Source: Metaphire vulgaris (Eukaryota; Annelida; Clitellata; Crassiclitellata; Megascolecidae). From it: a stretch of 64,000 nt of DNA. Below the pieces are notes generated by a model, which was given only the letters and a program-made list of their open reading frames with translations, was not told the origin of the DNA and did no database searches. Each line of letters starts with the position of its first letter. The stretch's first letter is position 1. Shown here in pieces: positions 10,991 through 22,900 of this stretch. The DNA lies in the NCBI GenBank assembly GCA_018105865.1, contig CM030832.1, positions 24,419,908-24,483,907 on the forward strand, read 5' to 3'. The position numbers and the translations under genes are program-made.

Positions 10991-13900
10991 GTAGGTCATT
11001 GATACACAGGCAACATTTTTGGTGTCGCTGTCTGCATTTTAGACTTGGGTCTACTGACCGTTGTTATTATCAGTAATGATTGAGAATGTTTGTCCCAGCA
11101 AAATTTAGGTGTTTTATGCTTCGTTGTAATAGGCCTAACAGTTAGGCTAATGTCATCTTTGACCCAATATCATTCATGACAGTTTATGACAATTACTGAA
11201 TAAGCGCCATCATAAGTGTATACGACGGCATTGGTATGACAGATCAGCTATTGCACTTGAGTCCACTACAATAAAACCTGATTTCAGTCACAGCGAAGGT
11301 TTTGCCAATTTTGAGTTGATGCTTTATTCTTCTTCATATTGTTTTTTTTATAATCAGCGGAAGAATCAGCGGAAAAATCATCGGAAGAGGAAAAAGGTGA
11401 ATTAATGCATATTGTTTTAATAGAAAATATGAAAAATCCATTGTCAAGTTATAATAGTTGATGAATGAATATGTGTATCGTTGGTACCCTAACTTTCGAC
11501 TTGGTTCAAAGGTCGAACTATTTTGTCTTGTGATTTTTGCATCGTTGCTGAAGAAAATTTCTTTGTCCTCGTAAAACCCCTGTAAGAATACTGTATGTTG
11601 TATCTATATCTCACTAGTCAACTTTACATTTTCATTCTGGAAAATTATGCTTTTCTTATGGAATTGCACCTGGTGATCGCAGACGTGACATCCGGTTAGC
11701 TCTGTTACATGAAACTGTTAAGAAAATGACGATTTTAGCATTTTTAGAATGCAATTTGTTATAATGGTGGCCGTATTTTTATTTTGTGCGGTTTGCTAAC
11801 TTGTCAAAAATTTTGGTTATAAGTGACGCCTTCTATTATGTCTTTTGTCTAGATTGGCGAATTTTAATTTATGCTTCAATTTACAATAAAATCATTCGTA
11901 AAATATCAAAATGTAGCGTAAGTGTTTTAATGACTACGATACATTCTGCTAAATAAGCGGAGAATATACACTAAAGAGCCAGCGTAAGGTCATTAGTCTA
12001 CTTACTTGGAAGGTCTATGAACTGTATTTTGGACGTGTACTACTATTATTTTAAAAAATTAGCATTTTAGTGACTATTGTTTTTGTTTAATTTAACAAAT
12101 GTTTCTGGCTATTCTGCCAAGCACAAAAAGACAATCCAGTAAATCCAGTATTCTAATTCACCATCAGCAATGCGTACAGTGCTCCACTCTTCCTGTGCCA
12201 AGGTCACCAATTGTATATGGACGATTGAATAGGGGTATCCAGTGTTTACCAACAAAGTCCGGTTGCTCCGCCCACTGGTGGGCAGAAGCCATTGACGTCT
12301 ATTAATAGACGCCAATGGCAGAAACAGATTCTTGCCCACCAGCAGAGATCAATATCTAAGCTGGTGGGCATAGAGAGTGTTCTGGATACTCCTATACGAC
12401 ACATATGAATTACCGATTGCTGGCGTATTCGAGCAGCATATGGATTTTGAATGTGATAATTACAATGACCCTGGATTTTTTCCAGTTGGACATTGTCAAC
12501 CTCATCATGTACAAACGAACCATGTATCGCCTAAAGCCAAGAAGATCCAGTGGTTTCTCTTGATATGGTGGTGTACGTCTATACAAAAGCCATGCATTCT
12601 GCGCCATTAGGTCGATGGCGTAGGCAAGGTGCATCCAGTACATGGGAAGGCTTGTTAGATCAAATTCCAGTGCCCATTAAGGAGGGTGCATCATAAAACG
12701 CTGTGTAGAAACCAGTTATATCATACATACATACATACATACATACATACATAAAGTTCATTTACTAGGCGCAATTATTACAAATGCGCCTCGGTTGCCA
12801 GGTCAAACATATATGTTTTAAGCCGAGCGAGAAAAATGTCACAGTTTAAAATTTCATCTCTGAGAGGAGGCGGAAGCTGATTCCGAGTGATGGACCAATC
12901 ACCCTGAACGCACGCTCTCCCATTCTGGTACGAGTGCGTGGCACGGATAATGTCCTGGTGAAATTGGAACGTGTGACCATCGTTCGAGTGAGAGCTGTAT
13001 CAGAGAACAGTTTACAGTCTCGAATAAGATACCGCGGAACTTCTTTTCTGAGACATCTGTCGACTAGCGAAAGCAGCTTGTACGATATTCGCTTATGTAC
13101 CGGCAACCATTGGAGTTGTTGCAGAACAGGGATGATGTGTTGCCGCCTTGAGGTCCGCGTGATGAGTCGTGCCGCGGCATTCTGAACAAGTTGGAGTCTA
13201 TATATTTGATTTCTGGACGTACATGCAAGTAGGCTATTACAGTAATCGAGACGAGATGCTATGAATGCATGGAACAGGACTTGCACTGATTCCTGCGACA
13301 GAGAGTCAATTACTACCCGTAATTGTCGAAGCTGGTAGAAACATCCTGACACTATTTTACTAATGTGGTTAGCCATCGTAAGATTCTCATCGAGAATAAC
13401 TCCAAGATCTTTAACTTGCTCGGATCTTTTGATAACATTATTCCAAAGGTTAAGTGCTACTGAATCTGCCTTGGCCGTTTGTTTACGATTACCAAGAATG
13501 ATAAATTCTGTTTTTTCCGGATTAAGCTTTAGCCGGCTGCTTCTAAGCCAGGAATCAATTTCCTGAATACAGCTCGCAAGTATCTGTAGAACCTCCGGCA
13601 AGTCGGCAGGACTACAACTGCGATAAAACTGCGTATCATCAGCATAGAAGTGGAACCGAAGGAGATATTTGCAAATGACTTCCCGAAGCTTACTAATAAA
13701 CAGGATAAAAAACAGTGGCCCGAGAATGGAACCCTGCGGGACGCCAATGAACATCGGTCTTGAGCTAGACAGTTCACCTTCATAAAACACTTGTACCACT
13801 CTATCTGAAAGATAGGAAGTAATCCAGCGTAAAGCAGAACCGCAGGTTCCGTAGTGACACTGAAGTTTTTTAAGTACACTGTAGAATGGCATGGTCTACA

Positions 13901-16900
13901 CAGTCGAATGCAGTAGAAAGATCTAAAAATACTAATGCAGTTACCTGACCTTGATCAGCCGCATCAAAAACTTCAGACAGGATGTTAAGTAGCGCCGTTT
14001 CCGTAGAATGATAGGGGCGATATGAAGATTGTTCTTCCGGTAGGTACTGATGTTCCTTTATATACTGTGTAAGCTGAACTGCAACCGTCTTTTCAAGTAT
14101 CTTTGAAAGGTATATGGAAGGTTAGATATGGGCCGGAAGTTTGCTAGTTCATTTGGATCTAAGTTCTGCTTCTTGAGTTTAGGAAAGATGATCGCCCTTT
14201 TGAAATTGCATGGAACCGTTTCCTGGGCAAGCGATGCATTTATGATTATTGTGATAGGTCTAATAAGAACTTCAATCGCCTCCTTAATCATAAATGTCGG
14301 GACTGGATCAAGCTGCGACGATTTCGATGGAGAACTCATAATCATTCTTTTGACTTCCTCCTCGGAGACCATCTTAAATTGATAGAGTGTCCCTGGCGGC
14401 TGCAATTGTTCATCAAGATCAGGAGGATTTCCTCCTTGGTCAGTTTCCCTCCTCACTCGTGCAATCTTTTCTTGAAAAAGTCGGCAAACTTGTCCGCAGA
14501 GCATGTGGACGATTGGTGCCCACAGTTGACATCCCCATCCGTTCTAAAGAGGTGAGACAGAGTTCGCCAAAGTTTAGCCGGGGATTTTCCTGATCATGGA
14601 TCCTATTTGTCCAATAATTATTCTTTTCGTTTGCAACAGTTTAATCTTTTGCCATCCACGCCCTCGACCATCGTTCTCTGTCCTCATGAACCGCGTGGAT
14701 TTGAATCTACGTTCAAGCTTCCGACATGCACGTCGCACCCCTAACACATTTCTCATCGACCCACGGCTCTCGTTTGCCCCGGTCAGACTTGACAGTGTGT
14801 AGGGGTGCAAATTGATCAGCCAGAGATCTTAGAGTTCGATCATACAGCTCCGCCATCTCGTCGACGTTCATGTCATGTCTGAAATTGCAGAGGTCACTGT
14901 CCGCAATCGCCTGGAAGAACCTAGGGCGATCGACATTTCTCCATGATCTAACTTGTCGTTCCTTAACTTGCGGTGGTAGCATTTGTATGTTAATACATGA
15001 GGTAATGCAGGCATGGTCAGAGATGATACCAGACGGGTCAACCCCAATCGCGACTGTCATACCATGTTTCGAGGTAGCTACCAGGTAGAGGATTTCCTGG
15101 GCCGTATGTGTGGGTTCCTGCACCCATTGGATGAGATCAAAAGTGGCGAACAACTCACACAGTCTACGCATCGAAGGATCCAGCTGATTTTGCATGTGGA
15201 TGTTAAAATCTCCACCAATCACCAACAGTTTCGATGTAAGAACTAGGTCAGCTAGAACTGTCGATAATTCTTCGAAGAAAATCTGCGTAGGGCTTTCAGA
15301 CCCAGGCCTGTATATGAGTAGAAGAATCAACTCTTCGTCAGCTGTTTTTATGAGTGCACATACGGCCTCGAATGACTTTACGTCCGATAGATCGACTTGA
15401 GAAATCCTGTGATGAGAGCGAAAAAATAGTGCAACTCAACCACCCTTACGCCCCTCCCGTGCTTTACCAATCACTGCTAGGTCGCTTCCACACAAGATTC
15501 TAATGTTGGCGTCATCGAGCTCCCGATGCCAGGTTTCTGAAACCGCAAACAAGTCGTATTGACGTTCATCTATCAGTTCCCGGACGGCGAGCACCTTATT
15601 TGTTAGTGATCTGACATTGAGCCAGCCGACTTTAAAGACAGCCTTTGTACACCGGGACTCCTTAAGGTGTACACCAGAATTCGCGCTCATTTTCGCTTCC
15701 AATACAACTTTCGGACGAGATAAATCACGTGCTCTCAGCCACCTGGGCTTCCAAAGATTCATCAATATCAGTGTACGTCTTACACTTCGGTGTGGTGGTC
15801 GTACATGATTGAGCATGTACAGTGAATCTCTCGTGTACTTACATTGGCCCATTGGAGATCTCGACTCAAAAACAAACCAAAAACCCGCAAACCAGAACAG
15901 AAATCGATGAATTAACTCCACTTTGTTAATCCTGAAGACGAAACAAGTAAACTCACTGTTCGCATTGAAAAACCGACGACGCTATTCGCTCAAATTTACA
16001 ACAACAAAAAACTTCAACGCAACCGATATTCAACTACACGCTGACGCATGACGCTGACGCGTGACAATCCCCGGGTGCACAACCACTTGAGACCAAGGGC
16101 AAAGTTGGATGCTCTCACATAGGTCGCGGGCCGGCCAAAAAATGCACGCTCTATAATAGTAACCTAAAATAAGTTATTAGGCTATAGTATATATGTTTTA
16201 TTGAACTACTCATGCTAAACTTTATATTCGTCGGCCTTCCTAGTGAAAAAACTTTGCTCGAACGACATAGTATTCTTTTAATTGCTCAATATTTTGTCTT
16301 CTCAAATTACTTTGCAAGTCATTATCAGTACCGGTGTAACGAATTAAAATGACTCCACCTAAAGATGAATCCGAGGTCATTTTTCTACGTGTAATAACGA
16401 CTCCCCACCTTTTTATTCTTCGAAGAATATTAACTCCCTCTGAATTATAATAACTCCCCTATAGTGTATGCAGTAAAATATATATAATTGAGTCATCAGA
16501 TATGAAACTGTGCCAAAGGACAATAGATGGAAATACGTCATTAGTGAAAACAAGTAATTAAACATTAATTGCGGAAAAAGTCTTCACCAAAAACATATAA
16601 TATATGGATTTGTTAACGAAGACAGTATTTATGCAAGTGTACGGATATGCAGTAAAATGTATAAAAACATATAATGTAATGACATATAACATATAATATA
16701 AGGATTTGTTAACGAAGACTATTTATGCAAGTGCAGGGATATGTAGTAAAATGTATAAAAACATATAATGTAATGACATATAACATATAATATAAGGATT
16801 TGTTAACGAAGACAGTATTTATGCAAGTGCAGGGATATGTAGTAAAATGTAGTGCCAGGATCGCGTGAATGTTTTGTTTGAGCGACTTTGATCTTCTTGC

Positions 16901-19900
16901 CTTCGCCTTCTTTTCCTCACTACGGGCAAATCTATAGACAGACAGACAGACAGACAGAGAAACCACAAGACGGACGGACTACACTGTTCAACAAAATTTA
17001 ATTTTTTGTCAGTTTTGGAAACGAAAGGTTCCATTTCTTAATGAATTTCACATTCTGAGTTCAAATATAACAATGAAATTTGTCAATTGGCTATAGTTTT
17101 TCTGTAAAAGTAAAGTTGTCTACTATAGGCATTATGACTACATAATGCACAATATTTACATAGATAGATATATCTTTCCACAAATATAATGCAATTGATA
17201 TTGACAATATAACAAATCTTGCATGGCATAATATATTCCATAGGTTTACCAAGAAAAAGTATGGCCATATGCTAAGTTGAAGCATTTTAATACTTAGTTT
17301 TCTCACTAGTTTTGTCTTCAGTTTGTGTCGCTTTTGCTTATCTTGGCTTTTCTCTTGTATTCGAGGAAGTGGCTATCTCTTACAACTGTCCAGGAATAGT
17401 CAGCAAGCATTGATGGGCTCCATTTACCTTGATATCTTCTTTCCATACCTGCAATGTCTTGATGGAAGCAGTCCCCGTGTTCGTCACTCACTGCTCCACA
17501 GTTTTGTGGGGAAAAATTCAGATGTGAATGTAGAAAATGAATTTTTAGGGACATGTTGCAACCAAAATTTCTGTAAGTTTTGAGGAGTTTTTCTACTAAT
17601 TTCCTTGTAGTTTGGTACTTTATTGTTTCCAAGAAAATTTGATGTCACTGATACAAATTCTGTCCAAGCAGCCTTTTTCTTTCCACGCAACAGAGAAAGA
17701 AACTCATCATCATGAATAAGTTCACGAATCTGTGGCCCAGCAAAGACTCCTTCATTTATTTTTGCAGTACTAAGTGCTGGAAATTTACTAATCGGGTACT
17801 TGAAACCTGGTTTATTCTTGTCCAATGCCTTCACAATTTTTTTTCATTAATCCCAACTTGATGTGCAATGGAGGTAATATGATCTTCTTGCTAGCTACAA
17901 GTGCTGGATGGTTAACATTTCTTGATCCAGGCTGCAATGACTGCCGTAATGGCCAGTCTTTTTGGCATAGTGCATTTCTCTCGCACGACTGTCCCACTCA
18001 AAGATGAAGCAGCAGTACTTAGTGTATCCACCTTGAAGACCAAGTAGGATAGCAATCACCTCAAGGTCACCACAAATCGACCATTGATGCTGATCATAGT
18101 TGATGCACCTTAAAAGCTCTTTCAAGTTTTCATATGTTTCTTTGATTGAAACTGCGTACAAGCCACTGGAACTGACGGCAGCTGATTGCCATTATGTAGC
18201 AATACAGCTTTAAGACTTGACTTAGAAGCATCAACAAACAGCCTCCAGTCATCGGGATCATGGCATAGGCCGATGGCCAAGAATAAACCAGGAACGTTGC
18301 TACACTCAGCAATATGACCTTCCTGGACAAAGAATTGGATGAGATCTTTCTCACGATGACGGTAGAAATACGTACGAACATCACTTGCTAGGAGATTCCA
18401 CTTTTGTAGTCTTGACCCCAAAAGAGCTCTGCCTTATTCTTAGGCAGATCCAGATCTCTGATAAGATCGCTCAATTCCATTTGTGTAATGAGGTGCAGTT
18501 CAGTGGGTGTGGATGGAAGAAAGTATGGGTCATGTGAGGTTGACGGTTGAGGACTACACGCTTCAGGTTCTTCCTCACTTGACTCAAGAGATTTGGGTGC
18601 TTTAGGGATCGGTAGCCCCTCTCCATGAGGAACTGGACGTATTGCCGATGGAATATTTGGATAGTGCACAGATAACTTTTTCTTCTTATTTATGCCTTTT
18701 ACAATTGAAGGCACCATACAAAAGTAACAATTACTAACATGATCTGTTGGCTCTCCAAAACATTGGAACAGCGAAACGCATAGATGGCTTTTTTTCATTC
18801 AACCACTGCTCCAGTGCCGTCCCACAAGAATTGCAGCATATGTGTGGTGCCCAGCTCTTGTCCTGGTCTCCTATCTTGCAGCCAAAATACAAGTTGTAGG
18901 CTTTCTTAATCATTCCTGTTATGCTCCTTTTTTGTGAGGTAAAAGTAATTTCACCGCAGATGTAACAGAAATTACGTATCTGCTTTATTCACACAAGTGC
19001 GAGGCATTACTTAGTATAGGCTTATATCAGCATAAAACGAAATGTAACGTCGCTGCCAACATAAAATCAGCAACAGATGCTGCAGCTTTTATGCAGTGAA
19101 GTGATGCAGTTACAAGCTAATATTGCATAATCTCAGTATACTGCCTATAGCTATTGGTCACCAGTATCGATTGCGCAATATCTAGCTGAAGCTGCATCAT
19201 AATTTTATTGGCTTACGTCATTGTATGGCTGCATATATCATGGAAACTAGAGCCAATCTTAATTTATTATTGTCATTTTCGTTTGTATCACCCCAAAATT
19301 ATGTAAGATTAGCTATTTTTAAGCCCAAAACTTTTTACCTGTTGAACAGTGCTATCAGACAGACAGACATTCTAGAACAGTGAGCTACCTTCTACCGTAC
19401 AGATGCTATTTGTAGGATTTGTCCCAAAAAATGGGAATTCTAACATTATTCCGAAATCGCGTGTAGAAGTGTTTACAGGAATAGTCGAATCCCCAAGTTT
19501 AATAAAGTTGAGTCAACTTTCGACATTTGGGGCAAAAAAATTTAGGGGATTAGAAAATCTACAAAGGGATTCTTTATTATACGTGTAATACTGAGGTAGA
19601 GTTCTTTATTCCACCTGTAATAATGAGATGATTCATATTAATTCATATTTTACTGCATATCACTATATGGGAGTTAATATAATTCAGAGGGAGTTAATAT
19701 TCTTCGTAGAATAAAGAGGTGGGGAGTCTTTATTACACGTAAAAAAATGACTGGGGGATTCATCTTTAGGGGGATTCATTTTAATTCGTTATACCGGCAT
19801 GTTTTGTTTCATACTATCGCCTACATTTGCATTTTTTATTGACGCTGACCGATTCGCAGCAGACCAAACACGTTAATTTGCCGTTACGAGAGTCAATGAA

Positions 19901-22900
19901 ATCCTGGTGTATCCATTCATCGTTAAAATGTCGTTTCGAATTTCACTTTACGCTTTTTCACTTCTGGTCGAGAAACATTCAGCAACCGTGGACAACTGGA
20001 CATGGATATTATCATTTAAATAGATGCGCGTGTTCAAAGATATTTTGAAAGGCTTTTATTATCGCCCACCTACCATTATCTGTACAGGGTGTCTACGAAA
20101 AAAACCCCCCAGCAGGAAAACTTTGATTTCTTAAAAGTTCCTAAATATATTTTTATCAAAATTGCCACACTTGTGCAGGACATATTTCCCCACCTTTCTG
20201 TCAATTTTCATCTTATTTGCATGTAAGGTGGCCATTTTGTGAGATATCAAAGTCAAAATTCGATTTTTACTACTCAGTCGCAGCATGACAGGCCTAAATA
20301 TCTACAGCTTCACATAAATTTGGCTTCATGTCAATTTTGGTGGTATTATTAGCAGTTGTTGTTATTGTTCCAGTAGTAGTAGTAAAGTTTAAATCGAATG
20401 AAATTTTGTAAACATGTTTTTAAACTCACAGAATTCGACATAACAATAAAAGTTTGATTTAAACTTTCAAAATGGGTAAAATATCGAATGAAGATAAGAT
20501 GCGAATTCAGACATTGCGGGGGCTTGGCTTTGGATACCGAACAATTTTTGCAATTAAGGTTAGGGTTAGGGTTAGGGTTTGCAATTATGTCCGATAACCA
20601 TCTTGAACAATTGTGGTTTAAGTTGAAATTTCTAGACAATCAATAAAATTTTGTCTGTTGATTCGTAAAAATCGAATTTTGACTTTGATATCTCACAAAA
20701 TAGCCATCTTACACGCAAATGAGATGAAAATTGGCAGAAAGGTGGGGAAATATGTGCTGTACACGAGTGGAAATTTTGATAGAAATATATTTAGGAACTT
20801 TTAAGAAATCAAAGTTTTCCTGCTGGGGGGTTTTTTTCGTAGACACCCTGTATGTCCGATTGCGCAAATGTCGGTGTACCCGATCAAATACATATGATCA
20901 GAAGGATAGTAGAAAAATATTGCGACCAAAATAAGAAAATGTTCCAGAATTTCATCGACTTCAAACAAGCATTTTGGCAAGCAAGAAAACACTACGGTAT
21001 ACCAGAGAAGGTAGTGAAGCTCATAAAACTTAGACAGTAAAACCATGAGCATTCGATTCAATATACTTGTAGTTCGACATTGATATATTTGTAGAATGTC
21101 CTACCGGTTTTGACTCTGTCTCCGAAATCAACCAATGTCTCTATCTAAATCTGGAGCTGAAGGATTGGAGCAACGCTCGCGAGGCCTGTGCAAGAAAAGC
21201 GAAAGGAGCTCAAATGGTAATGATTAAAGATTCGGCGAAACAAGAAGCAGTCAAAAAGTATATGCAACAGCAATTCACCAGTAAGCAGTTTCAATTTACC
21301 CATCGCCTAAACAACTACATTAGTTTGAATTACTTAAGATTCTGATTGTTTGCTCTTAGTTGAATTACTAAATTTATAGAAAAATCTTCTTTAAAACTAC
21401 CCTATGCGTAACTCCCTATATGGACAAGTACTGAAAACGTAAAGGAAGTAGTGTGTCTCTGTCTAGTGTTTAAGTGACATTTTTTATGCTTTCAATATTT
21501 TCCCATTACCTGATTTTGATAAAATAGTTGGAATCTGTTCCTTTTTGATACATTGGTTTCATCGTACAGGAAAAGTATTGTCTCTGTCTACGAACAATTC
21601 ATTGCTTCGATAGCAGTTCAATATATTTGTTAGATCGTTTTAAGAAATGTCTACTTATTTACGGGCTGGAAACAGTATTTTAGCAAACATATTTGGCAGT
21701 CTGATGCAAAAGCAGTATTGTTACTGCACGATAGCAGCAATTAGATAACCAATTTTGATGCATCGGTTTACTGACATTGGTATTAGCCATGCAAGGACTC
21801 AAATTAACTATATTCAATTTTTGATGGTTTAAATTGTTTAAATGTTTTAAAATTCGATACGTTTGCTGTGATTAGTGATTTTAGTATAATAATTCGTAAA
21901 CTAAGTTGGCATATATTCCTTTGATTTGAATAATTTAATGTCTTCGCTAGCGGTTTGGTGACATTTAATCACGCGACAGTTAACCACCGACACTTAATCA
22001 CATGGACATTTAAACTGCAAAACAGGTTTCAGGGACTAGAGGGAAACGAAGACAGGGACACAATATTGGAAAACTTTAAAACAGCAATAATTAAGACTGC
22101 ACATAAAGTGGTACTGTACATAAAAAGCAAAAACAATTTAAACAAAAATGAATGAAGCAGGAAACTATGGATACAATGGAAGAATGAAGACAAACAAAAC
22201 AAAATTTGACCAGTACTGTGGAACTGGACAAATTTGTTGTTTATCAATCAGTTTAATATATCTATACTATCAATAACTATAGTAAATCTGGTGTCATAGT
22301 GCAGTAGAGACTGTTCAGATTAATCCTTCCTTCCTTGTTTTGTAAACAACATGATTTCGTCTGATGTATACGTATAAGATTAATCTGTCTGTATCCACAT
22401 TGGTGTTGTTGGTGAGAAATAAAATGATTGATTGATTGATTGATTGAAGAACAAAGACGAAACAAAGTACAGATATTTCAATAAGAAAATAAAAGAGGAA
22501 TGTATGAAGGCAACAGAATCAATCAATCAGTCAACTTTTATAGCGCCACTACCATAGTGCCCAGGGCATCAGCCGATGGCGCACCAAGTCCAAATAGCAT
22601 TAGAGCCAGGTCAAGCCAGAAGATCAGTCCGCAACGGCGGGAGAGCAATCTAAGGGGGATAAGCCAAGTCAAACAGATATGTTTTAAGGCCAGTTCTGAA
22701 GAATGGCTATAGGCCCTACGAACAATGCAAATAAATAGAAACACGGTGAAATAAAGAGGATATGTATGACAAGTTAAAAGCCTGCGTTCACATCACTAAT
22801 TAATTATCAGGGTTTCGTTGGCATTATATTGGCTGCATCAACAGAACATGTGCTTCCTGTTTGAAATTGTCTTGTTTGTTTTGCTTTTCAGAGCGAACCG

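Larger units (their letters stand above)
12721..15960 (-). mobile_element. CR1/L2-like LINE, frameshifted, in intron 3 of lectin A
   Basis: Read on the minus strand: an AP-type endonuclease (15921-14713) with LNVRSLTNK, SETWHRELDD, IYRPGSESPTQIFFEELSTVL, GGDFNIHM and IISDHACI; then reverse transcriptase (14504-12846) with SSQLDPVPTFMIK, FRPISNLP, LVFLDLSTAFDCVDHAIL, GVPQGSILGPLFFILFI, FYADDTQFYRS, SRLKLNPEKTEFIILG and a C-terminal LDYCNSLLA. Frameshifts occur near 13885 and 14105 and between endonuclease blocks, so it is not active. The 3' end is followed by a (CATA)n tract at 12721-12752 (TATG repeats on the element strand). The 5' limit near 15960-16060 is approximate. Confidence 0.88.
16335..19793. 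mobile_element. Ginger1-type element with nested transposon
   Basis: The left end TGTAACGAATTAAAATGACTC and the inverted right end match each other and match the ends of the full Ginger1 element at 44955-49270. Both sides carry CCGG (16331-16334 and 19794-19797), the Ginger1 target duplication. Removing the nested 2370-base insertion and its duplicated CTA leaves about 1.1 kb without an integrase, so this is a non-autonomous derivative. The left subterminal part contains two to three tandem copies of a roughly 90-base unit around AAGGATTTGTTAACGAAGAC (about 16590-16850). Confidence 0.88.

Noticed and set aside
17318..19007. A host gene cluster of zinc-finger-like proteins (also at 7493-9180)
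   Set aside because: The frames are broken and lie between inverted repeats with a target duplication, so they belong to transposons.
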